Source: Heliopora coerulea
Taxonomy: Eukaryota; Cnidaria; Anthozoa; Scleralcyonacea; Helioporidae
Assembly: GCA_030142905.1 (NCBI GenBank)
Contig: JASJOG010000153.1
Location: 573,501 to 637,500 of the forward strand
DNA: 64,000 nucleotides
Direction of reading: 5' to 3'
The translations under genes and the position numbers were made by a program. Below the pieces are notes generated by a model. That model did not search any database. It was not told the DNA's origin and worked only from the letters and a program-made list of their open reading frames with translations. This document shows positions 40,858-53,963 of this stretch, one piece after another; positions within the stretch are counted from its first letter, which is position 1, and the number at the start of each line of letters is the position of its first letter.

Positions 40858-41061
40858 ACGGACTTACATGAAGACTTGCAAAATGTGCTTCAATCGCTGA
40901 CAGAGCTGACTGAAGTCATCAAAAAATAGAGGTGCTTTTCCATATTGTTTGGGGTGCCTACCAGAGAAAACTTAATTTGTAAAAACGGTCATGTAGACAG
41001 TACATGGCATGGCCAAATATTAAGGCTGCTGTGCCCAAAATGCTTGTCGCGTAAACCACCC

Positions 41062-44000
41062 TATATTGGTCTTGTCAGAGCTGTCTTCAGTTCCCTCAAT
41101 GCGAAGAATTCCTGGTGATGGTGATCAAAAAAAGCAGTTTGAAATTATCTGCCACAATGTAATCTTCGATAAAGTTTTGAAAGTATCAGCAATGTTAATC
41201 AGTATGTTTTGATACACAATGATTTCATCAAGTAAATTCTAATTCTCAGATGATCAACTTAACCAAACTGTTGAAGTCTCTGCCTGAAATGGATTGTGTT
41301 GCTTCAAAGGAAGAGCTTGTCTCTTTTGCTTCAAATTTAGCGCATTTAAAACAAGGTTTGCTTGAAGATGAAGAAGAATCTAATGAAACAAATGAAAGCA
41401 ATGTCAATGATGTAGACAGTGAAGTATTTAAAGGTCATGTGGTAGAGAAATCAGTTAAGAAAATTGCATTCAAGAGCTGTCTTTCCTGTACATTCAAGCT
41501 GCTGATGAAAACCCTCTATACAGTTTACAAGTTCTTGATAACACTAAGCACTTCCCAGTGCACTTGCTAAAAAAGTATTCTCCAGACTTGAAATAATAAA
41601 GACAAGACTCAGATCTTCAATAACCCAAAAAAATCTGGAGTCATTGATGCTCATTATAGTGGAGAAAGAAACGGCTGTACAATTAAAGAAAAACCAAGAA
41701 AAAATAATTGACAGATTGGCAGCCACCTCCAAAGAACTCACTTACCTACTTTTAGTCTAAAAAGTGATTTTATTTCTGGTTATTAACAAACTGTGTTTTG
41801 TTGGTATAGGATTGTAACAATTGACCGATTGTACTACCATATATTTATGTAAAGCCAGTCATTTTTTGAAGCTTCACATTCAAAGAAAAAACAGATGAAA
41901 CTCACTAACTCATAAAAGTATGGGAAATTATTTGTGAAAAGTGAGCAATAACTACTGAGCAAGTTTTGAGTCTATCTCATTAGGGGGCCCAAAACATAGC
42001 CAGTCAACCTCTGCCTGAGTGTCCACCAGATCTTTCATCCTAAATCCTAACATCTAGTGTGTGTTTTGTATGAAGGAGTGATATATTCAATAAAATGTGC
42101 CAGTGTCCATACAGATGTTTACTGTTGCACTCATGCCCAAAATACTTGTGTAAGAACCAACATATTTCCACATGAAATTACTGTAATATGCGATGTATAA
42201 ATTAACAAAAGATTTCATATGTTTATAAACTGGATAATCCTAACAGCAAGCTGTGTTAGCCATTTTGTGTAAATATAAAATTTATCAGTCTTCAACTTTG
42301 AATGATAAATTGACATTAGTTTTCTATAGCATGGTCTGTCGAATAGGTTCTGTTAAAAATCGTAGTTTTTGATTTGATTTCCAAAGAGCAACCCAGTGCT
42401 GGCCTTTTTGAATCCAGCAGCATGTGTCAGGTGCCATATAATTTGGAATTCCCAACATAAAACAGTTTTAAATGTAACTTTTTTGGCCAATCCTGATTTC
42501 ATTAAAAAGCTTTTTTTCTTGCATATGTCTGCTGTGGAGAGGGATCTTCATCAGGATGAATTCACAATATCATCTAGGCTTGTGAACTGTTGGTGTAATT
42601 TGGTGCTTGTTTATAATTGAAGTGGGCAAGTCTAAGGTTTGATTGCATTGGGTATTAGCGAATGGAAATATACTGGGTTGTAGAATGTTTTTGGATGAGT
42701 CATGAATAATGTAATTGTAGTTAATGCAGTGTTTTCCATCTCTAAGCTGGATTCTATGAAACAATTTTTTGTTAATTGGTGTTGGTGGTGGTGTAGCTGC
42801 TGCTCTATCATCACCACCACTTTAGTCTCCTTTAACTTTCTAATGAGTCTAATTAAGTTTGCATCAAGATTGACCGAGTTTTAAGTGAAGCTTCCACTTC
42901 TTGTTTGCTTTGTAGTAATTCCATGAGTTTTGTGTCTTTTAAACCTCCAGTAAACTGTGAAATATCGAGCTTAACTTTCTGGCATCTACTAATTCTAACT
43001 AGTTAATGTCATTGCTCATGTTATTTTCTTTTGCACTTTCTTTAATACACAAAGCACAGTGTAATTTTTACAAAGGTTCATTTTCTCAGCAATGGTGGTA
43101 AAGTATTTTTCATCCTTCAATTTGGTGGAGATTGCCTTCTTCAGCACTTATTGGAATAGTTTACAAACTTAAACAATAAATTTTGACCAGTCTTCAAAAT
43201 CCAACAGTGGATAATTTTTGAACTGACTAAGAAATGTTTTTTTTTTTAATTTTTCCCTTCTTATTAAAGAGTTTTTGTACTATCATCAGATGGTTCTCTC
43301 TTCTCACTGTCACTGTTGTTGTCAGAGACAGCCCCCAAAAAGTGGGGGGGCTAATGGCTATTGGATGTAACTTAGCACAGAAGGCAAATAACTTGCAAAA
43401 GAGTTTTTGCAGGATATTGTTCCAACAAATGTTGTAAAGCTGTAAGGCTTTCATAAATTTTAGGAAACCTTTTTGATTTTTAAATTATGCAATCGCATTT
43501 ATACGTATCTTACAATCATTTTTTTTTTATTGTAAAGCTTTGAAATAGAGCAGAAACTCACACGAAAAAACGGTGATGGAGGCTTAAGTGTACTATTACA
43601 TGCACATTTTAAATATTAAAATGTCCAAATTACTTAATCCTTTCATCATGTAAATCCACAAATTTTTTTTCCTTTTTTTGTCTGGTAAAGACCACATATT
43701 GAACAAAGTATGCTGTCTTTTTGCCATTGAGCTTTTGTTTACGAGGAAAATCATGCAAAATGCATGTTTTCTGATGGCTGGTAAATACTAGCACAAACAT
43801 TTCAGGACACATCCATGGTTGCCTCTCCACAGTTTTAGTTTTATTGATCAATTATTACACTTTAGTCGTGGACTTTTTTCCCACTTGATATTACACCACA
43901 TTTCATCCAGGTGTCAAGATTCATTAAATCTGAAAGTTCGGATTTTTTTTTTTAGAAATCGGGGGCTCTGTCCCCAAACTTTAAAAGTGGGGGACTCAAG

Positions 44001-45069
44001 CCCCTGTATCATCATGCTTGCTTGAACGATTATGTCTGCTCAAAGTTTAACTAGTATTGAGGCAATTGAACCCATTACAAAAGTGACTGTCACAACTAAC
44101 ACTGGTATCCACATTGTCTTCTATATTTTTTTAAAATAAGAAGATGGTCTGGTAATAGTGATGTCTTCATGTCACAGTGAACTGGATTAAATGGTGGGAA
44201 AAGAGGACAAGTTTGCTCAGGTAATTTTCTTGTGCTTGGTCAACATGAATACTGTGGTACTTGACCAACATTTACATTTAATTGATTTCTGAATTCACCG
44301 ATAAAAAAACAACTAAATCGATGGCTTTACTCCATAAGTGATGCTGACATTAACATTTCCTTCCTGTTTATTAGGTGATTGTCATAATTAGATGCAAGAT
44401 CTGTTATAATCATGGCAAAAAAATTGGTCTCATAATGATCATAAAAAAATGGCATCTCACTGTTGTCTCTTCATTGAATTTTTAATGAGTTAACCAGTAA
44501 ACTTTCCATTTCATGATAATCTGGAAGATCTCATCAGCTGTTCCATATTCATTATCTGAAATAGGTAACTTGGAAAATTGTATTTCCTTGATGGTGAGGC
44601 TTTGTCTCATACATTCAATCCATTCCTTAGCTGTCGATTAGGTTTGAAATAAAATAATTTAAATTTAAACTTATCAAAGTGTGCTTGTATGTTGTCCATT
44701 GCAGCATTTAATGCATTAGCATCCACCTTTTGCAATCATAAAAATTTTTCTAGTACTTTTAAGCATCAGTTGCAATCTTAAATGGTTGATTGTAGGAAGG
44801 TATTTGTTTTCATCATCCATTAATGTCATCTTGGCTAATTGAAGAAATTAGATGATTTGCTTTCTTCTTCCCAGATTAGTTGTGTCAGCTATGGTGTTGA
44901 GAGTAGAAATATTGATTGCTTTTGTTAGTGCTGACTGGTTCATGTGTTAAAATAAAAAAAAAAAGAACAAATCACGATATTTTGGCATAGTTATCCCCCT
45001 TGAGTTGCTAAAAAATATTTTTGTAAGTAAAAACTGCTGTTAAATTGATTTTTACATGCTAAAACGTAC
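41062..45069. other. Gene-poor stretch
   Basis: A 106-codon frame at 41250-41570 has an acidic middle (LLEDEEESNETNESNVNDVD) and low complexity; I cannot place it. GC-rich inverted words (CCCCCAAAAAGTGGGGGGG at ~43334 and GGGGGCTCTGTCCCCAAACTT at ~43962) look like ends of a miniature element but do not pair cleanly. Nothing else is recognised. Confidence 0.4.
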
Positions 45070-45907
45070 AGCAGAAATGGCTATTTTATTCCAGTAATTA
45101 GATGGTTCTGGGTGCATGGCATACTCTGCATTGTGAAGGCTATATGGATCCAGGAGGCTGTGAAGAGAGATGTACACATTGACTTAAAAGGAGAGCATAT
45201 GTTAATTCAGGATCTGATTTCTCTTGGCATCTCGATGGTTATAATATACCCAAACCGTACAGCTTTCCAATTCATGGATGTATTAATGGATTCAGCTGCA
45301 AAATTATGTGGTTGAAGGTGCCGAGATCAAACAACAACCCAAAAGTTATAGTTAAGCTATACCTTGATACAGCCAGGGAAATTGCTGGATGTCCCAAAAA
45401 AGTACATACGGTTTAAGGTACTGAGAATGGATTAGCAGCAGCAGCACAAAGCTGGTTTACTAATGAGCCACAGTCACACAACCAGAGAATAGAAGGATGG
45501 TGGTCATTCTTCAGACAAAATAGAATGACATGGATTAATTTTTTTAAAGATTTAGTTGAACAGTCTGTAGTCACCACAGGTAATGATCTTGAGATGGTTT
45601 TGCTTTGGTAATCTACTTCAGCAAGATTTGGATCATGTTAAGGAAGCCTGGAATTCACACTATATTCGTAGCTCATGGCATGAAACAGTCCCTGGCAGAC
45701 CAAATGAATTGTACTATTTACCTGAGATGTATGGCACACAAAACTTTCTTCATCCAGTTAATGCTGATGAATGCCAACATGTGTAAGAAAATCACTTCCA
45801 AGAGTATTTACAATGTTACAGATCAGTGTAACCCAGGCTTTCCTCAAACATGGACAGAAGGACTGCATTTATACCTTAGACTATTACATCTTGCCAATGA
45901 ACGATGA
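45070..45907 (+). pseudogene. Integrase-like (rve-type) transposase, decayed
   Basis: Frames broken by several shifts and stops read AFPIHGCINGFSCKIMWLKV (first catalytic segment, where ID is expected but IN is seen), VKLYLDTAREIAGCPKKVHTV-stop-GTENGLAAAAQSWF (second segment, the expected Asp replaced by Val) and SHNQRIEGWWSFFRQNRMTWINFFKDL (Glu retained), then a C-terminal tail (PGRPNELYYLPEMYGTQNF). This matches a family of eukaryotic mobile integrases common in fish and invertebrates, perhaps IS3EU or Ginger-like. Both catalytic Asp residues are lost. It is convergent with the HECT-like gene. Confidence 0.72.
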
Positions 45908-46162
45908 CTCCTACTGCGACTAACATGTTCATACACTTCATGGATTGGTGTACAGAAATCTCTTATCTTGAATTCTAGTTGGGTACTATCATGAACCCAC
46001 CATAATTTCTTTATGGGTCCAAGCTCAAAATTGGATGCATTTTAGAAGACTAATGAGTACAATAAATGGAACTTGAATAACTTGTACCATTGCAGTTCTA
46101 GAAACAGTTAAAACCGTGTGCTCAAGCAGAAATAGTTAAAAAAAACTAAGGGTTCCCGCAAA

Positions 46163-47160
46163 TTATGGCTTTGCAAAAACTCCTCCTTTGCTAAGTGCAA
46201 GGAGAAAATTATGGTGAAATTGGCTACAATCAACAGTATGAGCAACTGGGAATGTAACTACCCTGCCACAAGCCCCCACTGTCAGGTAACAAATAGTATG
46301 GTTTGGGTTGTGGATCATACAATGATGATCAAATTCCACATGTATAGGCATTAAACTCACATTCAATGGCTTATGTTGCTGTCCTAACCAACCAAGAACT
46401 CCTGCTGGTGTTGGCTCAAACTTTAATCTTTTCTGTTTCCACAACCATGTGCAGCTCAACATGCATTCATCTTCCAGACTCATCAGAAAATCTTGTAGAT
46501 TGTCTACAACCTTTTCTTCTTGGGCTTGTTTTCTTAAGCCATCTGGTGAGTATACTGGATGTATGAGGGAGAAAACATAGTTTCCATCTACCACATCCTG
46601 GTTTCTATACACAAATAAAAACTGTGTAATGGATGAGTTAGATCTAACTGCTTTGATTACCTTCAGCAACTTCCTTCAGGTAAAGTAACCTCTTGCCGAT
46701 GACATTTACCATCATTGTACCAACTATGTCATCTTTGTGATCGTCATCAATCTTACCAGTGTATCCATGTTCAATAATTATGTCTTGGTGTAACATGACA
46801 CCATCTTTGATTCTGGTCAGATGCACATCAACATTTGGGTTAATATGCATCTTGTATACATTTTCATGGAAAAAAACAAGGTGGTGGACCCCCCTGAACA
46901 ATCGATGCAGCAACCAGCTCACCACTTGCTCTAAACTTACCATTTTGGACATTATAAAATGAATCAACTAGTGCCCCTCTGGGCAGCATAACAGTTTGTA
47001 ATTCTGGGATAGCTTTCATTGAAAATTCCTTTGACATTGCACCACTGTCAATGTCACTTTCACCAATAAACTTAACATACAGCACTTTCTCAGGACAACT
47101 TTGTTTCGATTCTCTTTGCCATAATGTCAAAAATATTTGAACAGCTATTCCTCTTCTCAC
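46163..47160 (-). pseudogene. HECT-like ubiquitin-ligase domain, mobile-element type, frameshifted
   Basis: Two overlapping leftward segments make a HECT-like domain: KVLYVKFIGESDIDSGAMSKEFSMKAIPEL (N lobe start), IIEHGYTGKIDDDHKDDIVGTMMVN, then GVLGWLGQQHKPLNVSLMPIHVEFDHHCM and NPNHTICYLTVGACGRVVTFPVAHT near the C terminus, where HTIC may hold the active-site Cys. A frame change near 46660 disrupts it. HECT domains transfer ubiquitin; copies like this occur beside integrase-like genes in animal genomes, so it may be a passenger gene of the element at 45070-45907. The pairing is inference from adjacency. Confidence 0.65.
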
Positions 47161-48855
47161 GACTAAGAATTGTCCTGAAACATCAACTTTCTCTGCAAAG
47201 ATTTTATAAGAGTGGGTAAGTCATGAAAATTACTTGAATCTAAGTCACTACCTTTTTTCTCATCATCAACTGCTTCAATAACATGCTTATCAGTGCACTG
47301 TAGGTGGAGCAGTATAAAATTAAAAAATATTTAAAATATTTACAAGTCATAATAAAATTCTATCAAATAGTAACTGCCTTCATGATAAAATGTATTATGT
47401 ACAATTTCCTGAAGATAATGTAGTCATTGATGATATCTCTGCCAGTATGCATCTTATATAATATTTGTTGCTGTGATAAATGCATATTTCATTGCTCAAA
47501 GCCAGAAAAGGTTAACTATTCCATGTCTAAGAGGGCACTTTGTCACTTTACTCTGGTTGACACCAGCTGATTTGTCTTTGATGAGATTTAATAAGATTTG
47601 TGAAAACACCAGGTTTTATTTATTTTGCACAGCATTTGATCTTTAAGACAACATCTTTATCAGTGCATATAGTACATTTATTTTGCAGAGCTTTTGAGTA
47701 AACAGTAATATTTATACACTGATGAACATCTCAGCTTACAGATCAAAAGCTCAGCAAAATAAATAAAAAATATTGTTTCCAAAAAATCTAAATCTTATTA
47801 AAGTCATAACCATGCAAACTTACAAACAATTAACATTGACTTAATCTCATGTTTCTTATTTTAATGAATACTTTATTAGTATTGAACATTTATTGTCAGA
47901 TTGCCTGGTCTGATGTACAGTAATACATGGCTGACACCCCATGAGTTCACTAAAAAAAAACTTACCAGTAAAAGCATTCTGGATCATTGGCAAAGGATAG
48001 GCATTCAACTATAATGTATCAATCAATGAAAATCCCATGGGGGGAGGGTGGGCTAATGTAGGGGCTTTAAAAATATTTTCATCCCCACCCTGGGAAATTT
48101 GAATAATATATTGTCTTAATGGTGGTGAGATTTGCCACGTAATTTGAGGTATTTACAGACTTTATATATAAAGTTTCATCTTTTCTTGACAAGTTAGTCC
48201 CAAAGGTGGAGCATTTGATCAAATTTTAAAAGAAAAAAAAAAAAACAAACGAAAATTCAAGCACTACTGTAATATTGATAACAACTGGACAGATACATTA
48301 TAATAGAATTATGAAAAGAAAAGATGTCATTGTGTCAGTCTACCTTTTGGAGAACTGCTGTCTGCATCCAGTACGTGTTGTGCATCACTATCACTGTCTG
48401 TTTTGACTATAAAATAAGAAAGTTACTGACTAATGTTTTGTATCTTTTGCTTCTCTTGGTAGAAAACAGAATATAATTTATAACAGTACCTGCAGATCCG
48501 AAGCTTGGACAAAAGTTTGTATTTTCTTGCAATATTTGCCTACAGGAACAACAAAACATCTCAGATTTTCATCAGAAACAACATGTGCTGAAGAGCACAA
48601 CTGGTTAACCACGTATGACATGAAGCACGACTAAATAAAATATTATCTGCTGACTTAAACAACACAATCACAAAACTAAATGGGAATTTGACGTGAACAA
48701 TTGTAAATAATGTTGCACTTATGGGCCACTGTACAATTCATTCAATTGCTCTGTACAATGACATTAGGGCTGTAGTAATCAGTTAACCATTTTATTGTAT
48801 AGTATGTTATTTTAATTTTATTTCTTGAGCAGAACTAGTAACAAAGCCCATGAAC
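47161..48855. other. Gene-poor stretch with a foldback
   Basis: No coding feature recognised. Inverted segments near 47613-47640 (TTTTATTTATTTTGCACAGC) and 47742-47770 (GCTCAGCAAAATAAATAAAA) form a ~150-nt foldback. Confidence 0.45.
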
Positions 48856-49122
48856 TTATAAGAAAGCCGATGTGTTGTGTATTAATTTTCCAACTTTAAT
48901 CCACTTCTTTCTCTCAGCTATTTCCCCATGGCTACATTTGTAGTACAATGCATTCGGGTGCCCCTCATATTGGTTATTTACATGCCTCATAAATGAGAAC
49001 CATTTTGTAGATGTAACACACCCATATAAATGATTTTCCATGGATTTAATCCATTCCTTCAAAATCTCACAGCCTTTTTCTTTGCTGGCTTTTCTTGTTC
49101 TTCTTCTTATGCTGTCCATCAA
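48856..49122 (-). pseudogene. Fragment of an unidentified mobile-element protein family
   Basis: An 88-codon leftward frame reads KGCEILKEWIKSMENHLYGC, then KWFSFMRHVNNQYEGHPNALYYKCSHGE and KKWIKVGKLIH. The WIKS.ENHL...C and K...MRHV.N...GHP...KC.H pattern is one I associate with a repeated family in fish and invertebrate genomes. The name and role are unknown to me. N-terminal part missing. Confidence 0.45.
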
Positions 49123-49139
49123 TTACTGATGATGACTAG

Positions 49140-49445
49140 GTGAGATGTTTGAGTCTCCAATGTAGCAATAAGCCCCTTTCACTATGAAAACTGCGACCAC
49201 ATTCCTCACAAGAATGTTCTGGGTTTCCTGGATTGTTTCTGATGAAGTGCCTTCATGCTGTATCATCAGCTCTTTTTTGCCCTATGTTTTCCATACCAGA
49301 CCTGATAGCTGTTCGCCACACTTCCTTCCCATTTACTAACATTGATCCCAGCAGCCTTGATATGTCGTTTCATGATATCTTTAAAATGAAGCTTCTGTCT
49401 TCCTCTGAGTTTAGATCCATATGCTGGCTTTTAGGACCTTTTTAA
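49140..49445 (-). pseudogene. Probable LINE ORF2 C-terminal fragment
   Basis: The minus strand, with stops, reads RQKLHFKDIMKRHIKAAGIN..., then a Cys/His-like region, resembling the end of non-LTR retrotransposon ORF2 proteins. No endonuclease or RT core is present. Low certainty. Confidence 0.4.
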
Positions 49446-50130
49446 CAATGGACTTTGCTTGGTGCCAGATGTCAAAGTAGTGAGTGGTATCTCCCTGTGT
49501 GGCTTTTTGTCCATTTAGCAATACTGCAGTGGCAGTCAGACACAAATGTCTTAAATAGGAAGCTTGTCCTTGCTCTTTATTGCTTCACACAATTGCTTGG
49601 CACCTTCCAACCTCATTGGCCTGTCATTAAAAGAAACAACTTCTTATTCTTCTAATTATATTATTATGACATGCTGAAATGGTGGTTAATTCCCAACAGT
49701 AGCAGTGAAAATACTGCCGCAGTAATTTATTTTATGCTGCCCACATGTATGTACACCACTTATATATTAATATGTTTGGTCTGAAATGTATCACCTCCAG
49801 TTATGGGACTAATATTTGGATAACAGTGGCAAAGCAAGTTTTTTTATCTGTGTCATTCTAACCTATAAAAATGTATTGTTTTTAAGCATCTAGGAGTACA
49901 TTCATTAGCATAGCATGACTGTTTGCCATGGTTAGTTTTGCCACAGGAGGTATATACACCTAAACTAAGTGGTTAACAGCATCACATTAAATTTCACCTG
50001 AATTAGTTCAAAATGTACCATCTTGGTCAGGTTGCAGTCCAACACTGTATAGCAGCCATATTTGCACCATGTCCCATACTATCAAATCTGCCATCTCCAG
50101 CCCAAATGCTGTCCTTGGTCCCCTTTAGTC
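49446..50130. other. Unannotated stretch
   Basis: No gene, terminal repeat or RNA feature recognised. Confidence 0.4.
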
Positions 50131-50132
50131 CA

Positions 50133-50187
50133 TAGCTACTCCATCAACTTGATCACAAAATGGGTGATCAATTTGATGGAGTAGCTA
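50133..50187. repeat. Short palindrome at the 5' edge of a Penelope-like fragment
   Basis: TAGCTACTCCATCAACTTGATCAC (arms of ~24 nt, one mismatch) is inverted across an 8-nt centre. The right arm is the start of the Penelope-like RT fragment, so the left arm is a tiny inverted copy of the same element. Confidence 0.7.
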
Positions 50188-50390
50188 CGGGTTCTTCCTT
50201 AGTGCTAGTACTAGCCAACCTCTTCATGGGTTACCATGAGCAACTTTGGTTAGAAAATGATGACAAAACCAGTGTTTTATTTTACCACAGTATTATAAAC
50301 AAAAATTGTGTTTACGAATATAAATCAATTTATAAAACCCAACTCACCAGTCTCTTCTTGCACGAGGTCACCGGCTTTTCTTCTTGAATG
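50160..50390 (+). pseudogene. Penelope-like RT fragment
   Basis: DQFDGVATGSSLVLVLANLFMGYHEQLWLE matches the RT motif B region of Penelope-like elements (compare DQIEGVAMGSPLDPLFANIF at 58507 on). The upstream and YxDD parts are absent. It is 5' truncated at the palindrome centre. Possible further remnants continue to about 50700. Confidence 0.75.
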
Positions 50391-52775
50391 ATAGTACCTT
50401 TGTAGGTACTTACCCTGGAATTAAATACCTCGATCTAGTTTTTAGTTCATCTGGAACTCCAACTTGATACCTTGTCACAAAGGAAGATTTCTCAAAGTGG
50501 CCAAGCAAATTACAGATGATTTCTTCACACAAATTTCACCCAGTTTTTGTTGTTCTTTGTTCTTGGGAAACTTATGCATTGATATTCCTTCAACATGATA
50601 TGTGTTGGTGCAATTGAGCAATCCAGCCCCACCACAAATGCAATATTTTCATATTTTTGATCTCTTTGCACTAGAAACTATACTTGTAGTAATCGATCAA
50701 ACAGTACGGTGTCACATTGCATACATCATCACTAATGTGCTAGCTTGCTAAGTCATGTGATCAAATTTCGACAGGTCATACTTGTAACTACCCATTTTTA
50801 AATGCAAAGTTTATCAACTTCTAGTTTGAACATTTCAACAATGTTAGATTTTCATAATATGCAAAAATCCCATCATCGAAAATTTCATTGTATAAACACT
50901 TTAAACTTTTTGTGTAATCAGTGTACGTATTGTGAATGTCAGCTAAGCTTTCAGAAAATTTATTTAAATTTGTTCCTGTTTCTTTAAACCAACATCACAA
51001 ATGAAAGGAAATTAACAGAAAATTGCAACACTCATGCCTGGATATTAGTGTCTGGTCACAAACATTGTCTGGTACAAATTTGTCATTTATAGAGTTTTGA
51101 CAGTCACAAATTTGACTGTGTCTGTCATTTTGTCCAGAACGGTTTTCGGTAACATTGATTTCCAGTTTCATTACAAAAACAACTATTAATATTTGTCTCA
51201 AATCAATTGCTCTTCATTTCTATATAAAATTAGTGAATGTACTCAAGTTACCTGTGAGATCATTTGCTGGTGAACATAAAATGGCAAAGTGCGACTGTCT
51301 TGAATATTGATTGTTTAAAATCACTCTAGCGTTAAATTATATACAACATATCCAAGAAAATAACTTAATTTTTTTATGTCTGCTGACACAAATAGTGTTA
51401 GCAATGATAGCCATATTGATCAAGACTTGGCCACTGACAATGACTTACATTAGAAACATTTGTCTGATTCAGATGATAGTAATGCTGGTTTTGCAGGTTT
51501 CCTACCTGGGGATTTACTGTGACTTTGAGGATTTAAATTGATCAAAGAGACATGTGATGGTTCAAGAATAAATTAATTGTTCATAATTATGATCTTTTTG
51601 TAGTTGTATACTACATGTGTAATACTTTGAAATAAAATTGTGTGCAATGCATGTATCATACATACTTTAAGTTTTAATATCCCATACCAATGCTTGTGTA
51701 CAATAACAATTATTATTATACAGCAACTGCACAAATAGCAATCAAATTATAGTCTTGTTAAGTGACAGGTACAATCTGATTGATGCTGGTCATTTTGACA
51801 GCCAGAGCAAAAAAAAAGAAAAATATATCCAGGCTTGCCAACACTGTGTTCAAATCATTTCCATTATACTGTATTAACATTTTCTTAAATGAATCAAGCC
51901 CTTGCTATTTCCATCTTGAGTAAACGTGTATTTGCTAAACTACCAGTGTTGTCATCAATGTCTTCAAGTCATTCAATAAATGCTTGATTGGAATAGGTAG
52001 AAAATAGTTCATTGTGTTCATCAATTTCTTCTTCAATATTTTTAATTAATTGGAGTGAATTAGTTGATCTTGTTGTAGTTTGTACATCAGGGAAAACGGG
52101 TGGTATTTGGGGGAAAAGTTGTCCTCCAAATTGATTAACTATATGAGCACTGATGCAAAAAAAATTGGTAAAACATTTAATGAAGAAATTATCTCAATGC
52201 TTTTATTTTATTGTGACCATTTTTTTCCTCATTTTAATTTCTGGTGGTGTTGTTGTCTTTGGTTTTCTTTTTGACGAACAACATAATGGTCAAGAGATGT
52301 AATGTCCTTTACCTTGACCAAAAGTAATTGAAAATAATATTGTTCACTTCACCGGTAAGACATTTCTTTGTCTATAATACACATGAAAATAGCGCACTCT
52401 TTTCCTTATTACTTAGTTTGATAAAAGTCATATTGTAGTGTAAAGTCCAAGGTTTTTCTATCGGTCTCCAAATTTACCAGTAAAATGGAACATTTCTATT
52501 TCTTCAGCTTTATTAATACTCTCTTTGACATTGTAATCATCAATGTAACATAAGATTTTTTTTAAACAAAATCCATTGAGTCCCAGAAGGGTACTCAATT
52601 AACCGATCTTCTCTTTGTTTTAATTTATATCTTTTTTAAATTAAGTATGATATTAAAGATGTGTTCTTTTTCTCTGTTTTCTACTTTTGGAATTTCACCA
52701 GGCTCATTTTTTTATTTTTCTTGGTAAAAAAAAAAAATTGGAGTAGAGCATTTTTTTTTCTATTAGCACAACATC
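50391..52775. other. Gene-poor stretch
   Basis: Apart from possible Penelope-like leftovers to ~50700, I see only short AT-rich frames and poly-A/T runs (for example 52726-52756). Nothing supported. Confidence 0.4.
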
Positions 52776-53765
52776 TGTTGGCCAATTTGCATAATCACAA
52801 TTAATCATTTGAGCAGAACTACATTGTCCTTCAGGTTGTTGCCTTGATGGCACAGTCTTGCTTGATCCTTTCACTTAACCATTCAGTTGTTCTACCTGTA
52901 TAGTGAGAACCACCAACTATACAACTTGAAGAAAAAACAGGCAGAGAATCCTTAGGTGTAGGTGGTAGGATAGTCCTAGTAGAAAATATGCAATGGAGTT
53001 TTCTTGAAAAAAAATATCTTTTTTGTGGCGTTTTTCAAAGCCTTTTCAAAATTTCCTGAGATATCTCCTAACCAGGGTAGTTTCAAATACACAGGGCACT
53101 TTTCTGTTAAATTTTTCTTTGTCAGAGTTATCACTGTCAAAGAGCTTATTGAGCGATCACCCTGGGCAGCCATTTCATAAAAAGATTGATTTTAAATCAG
53201 CGAGATCTTTTAAAATCGTTGCAACTGAGTGATCAGGCAGGAATCTTAAGCATAATATAAAGATAAATGCCCAGCATAAAACACAAAACAAAGCCATAAT
53301 TCAATTGTAAGAATAATGTATTTAATGAGACTAAAGTTTTGTTGATCAGAGTGACAAAAAATATTTGGCAATTAGAATTTATATATATGTTATATGGATT
53401 ATATTACATGTAATATGAGATAAATAACAGAACAAAGAGTTGGTGGCAAGGTTCCAGTGAGAGAGAATTAGGATATAGAAAGTAGAAAAGAGCCGATATT
53501 AGCACAGAGAGAGGTGTTTACTTTGCAAATAGGAAGACTTTCTTAAAGTAGAGTGACCAGTTTCAGAAAGGTGGGTCAAGATGTTAGAAGAAGAATTTGA
53601 ATGTTTCTTCTCTGTCAAAGGACAGACCCACATGTGCAAATGATAGACTGTTTGGCCTACATACAATGCTACAGCATCGACACATGAATGAGTAAACTAC
53701 ATGAGATCTCAAACCCTTAGGAAGCTTGTCCTTGAGTGAAGAAAAGATGCTTAGTGGGATGGAGA
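52776..53765 (-). mobile_element. Older Penelope-like inverted pair, left arm
   Basis: From the centre leftward on the minus strand: LRSHVVYSFMCRCC and a GIY-YIG-type nuclease remnant, a non-coding tail (53280-53440), then a second GIY-YIG-type segment (YLKLPWLGDISGNFEKALKN; SSCIVGGSHYTGRTTEWLSERIK) to ~52800. The same order recurs in plus orientation at 53790-53963, 61967-62260 and 62890-63600. The arms are 5' truncated and meet near 53765-53790 around GGAGACTATGAA...TTCATAGTCTCC. Confidence 0.72.
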
Positions 53766-53781
53766 CTATGAAGACCAGTAA

Positions 53782-53963
53782 ATGGAATGCAGAAGTATTC
53801 CATTCATAGTCTCCAAATTCGAACCCAGATTCTTAATCTGTGCTCCTCAGCATTCAAACACATTAACATCTGCTTTGTCTTCCATCCCACTAAACATCTT
53901 TGCCATTTCTTACCATGAAGGACAGGCTCTCATGGGGTTTACTCATTCATGTGTCGATGCTGT
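53782..53963 (+). mobile_element. Older Penelope-like inverted pair, right arm, part 1
   Basis: Reads SKFEPRFLICAPQHSNTLTS...FAISYHEGQ and ends at THSCVDAV, where gypsy 2 begins. It continues at 61967 with TLYVGQTACDLHI, the start of the GIY-YIG-type nuclease. Confidence 0.72.

Larger units (their letters stand above)
31525..41061. mobile_element. PIF/Harbinger element, disrupted by two later insertions
   Basis: GGCGGGTTTACATGACAAGC (31525 on) is an imperfect inverted partner of the right end GCTTGTCGCGTAAACCACCC (to 41061), with similarity continuing ~60 nt inward. The flanks are TAA and TAT, near the usual 3-bp TWA duplication. Inside are the expected two genes in convergent orientation: a Myb/SANT-like protein (plus) and a DDE transposase (minus). 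A Ty3/gypsy (32487-36912) and a CAGTGG-ended miniature element (37984-39359) are nested within. Without them the Harbinger is ~3.7 kb. Confidence 0.82.

Noticed and set aside
42545..42570. Other CTGATGA/TCATCAG words (also near 39948, 45757, 49239) as hammerheads
   Set aside because: None is followed by a pairing stem II and GAAA at the right spacing.
43330..44005. Miniature element bounded by GC-rich CCCCC/GGGGG words
   Set aside because: The two ends do not form a convincing inverted pair and no target duplication was found.
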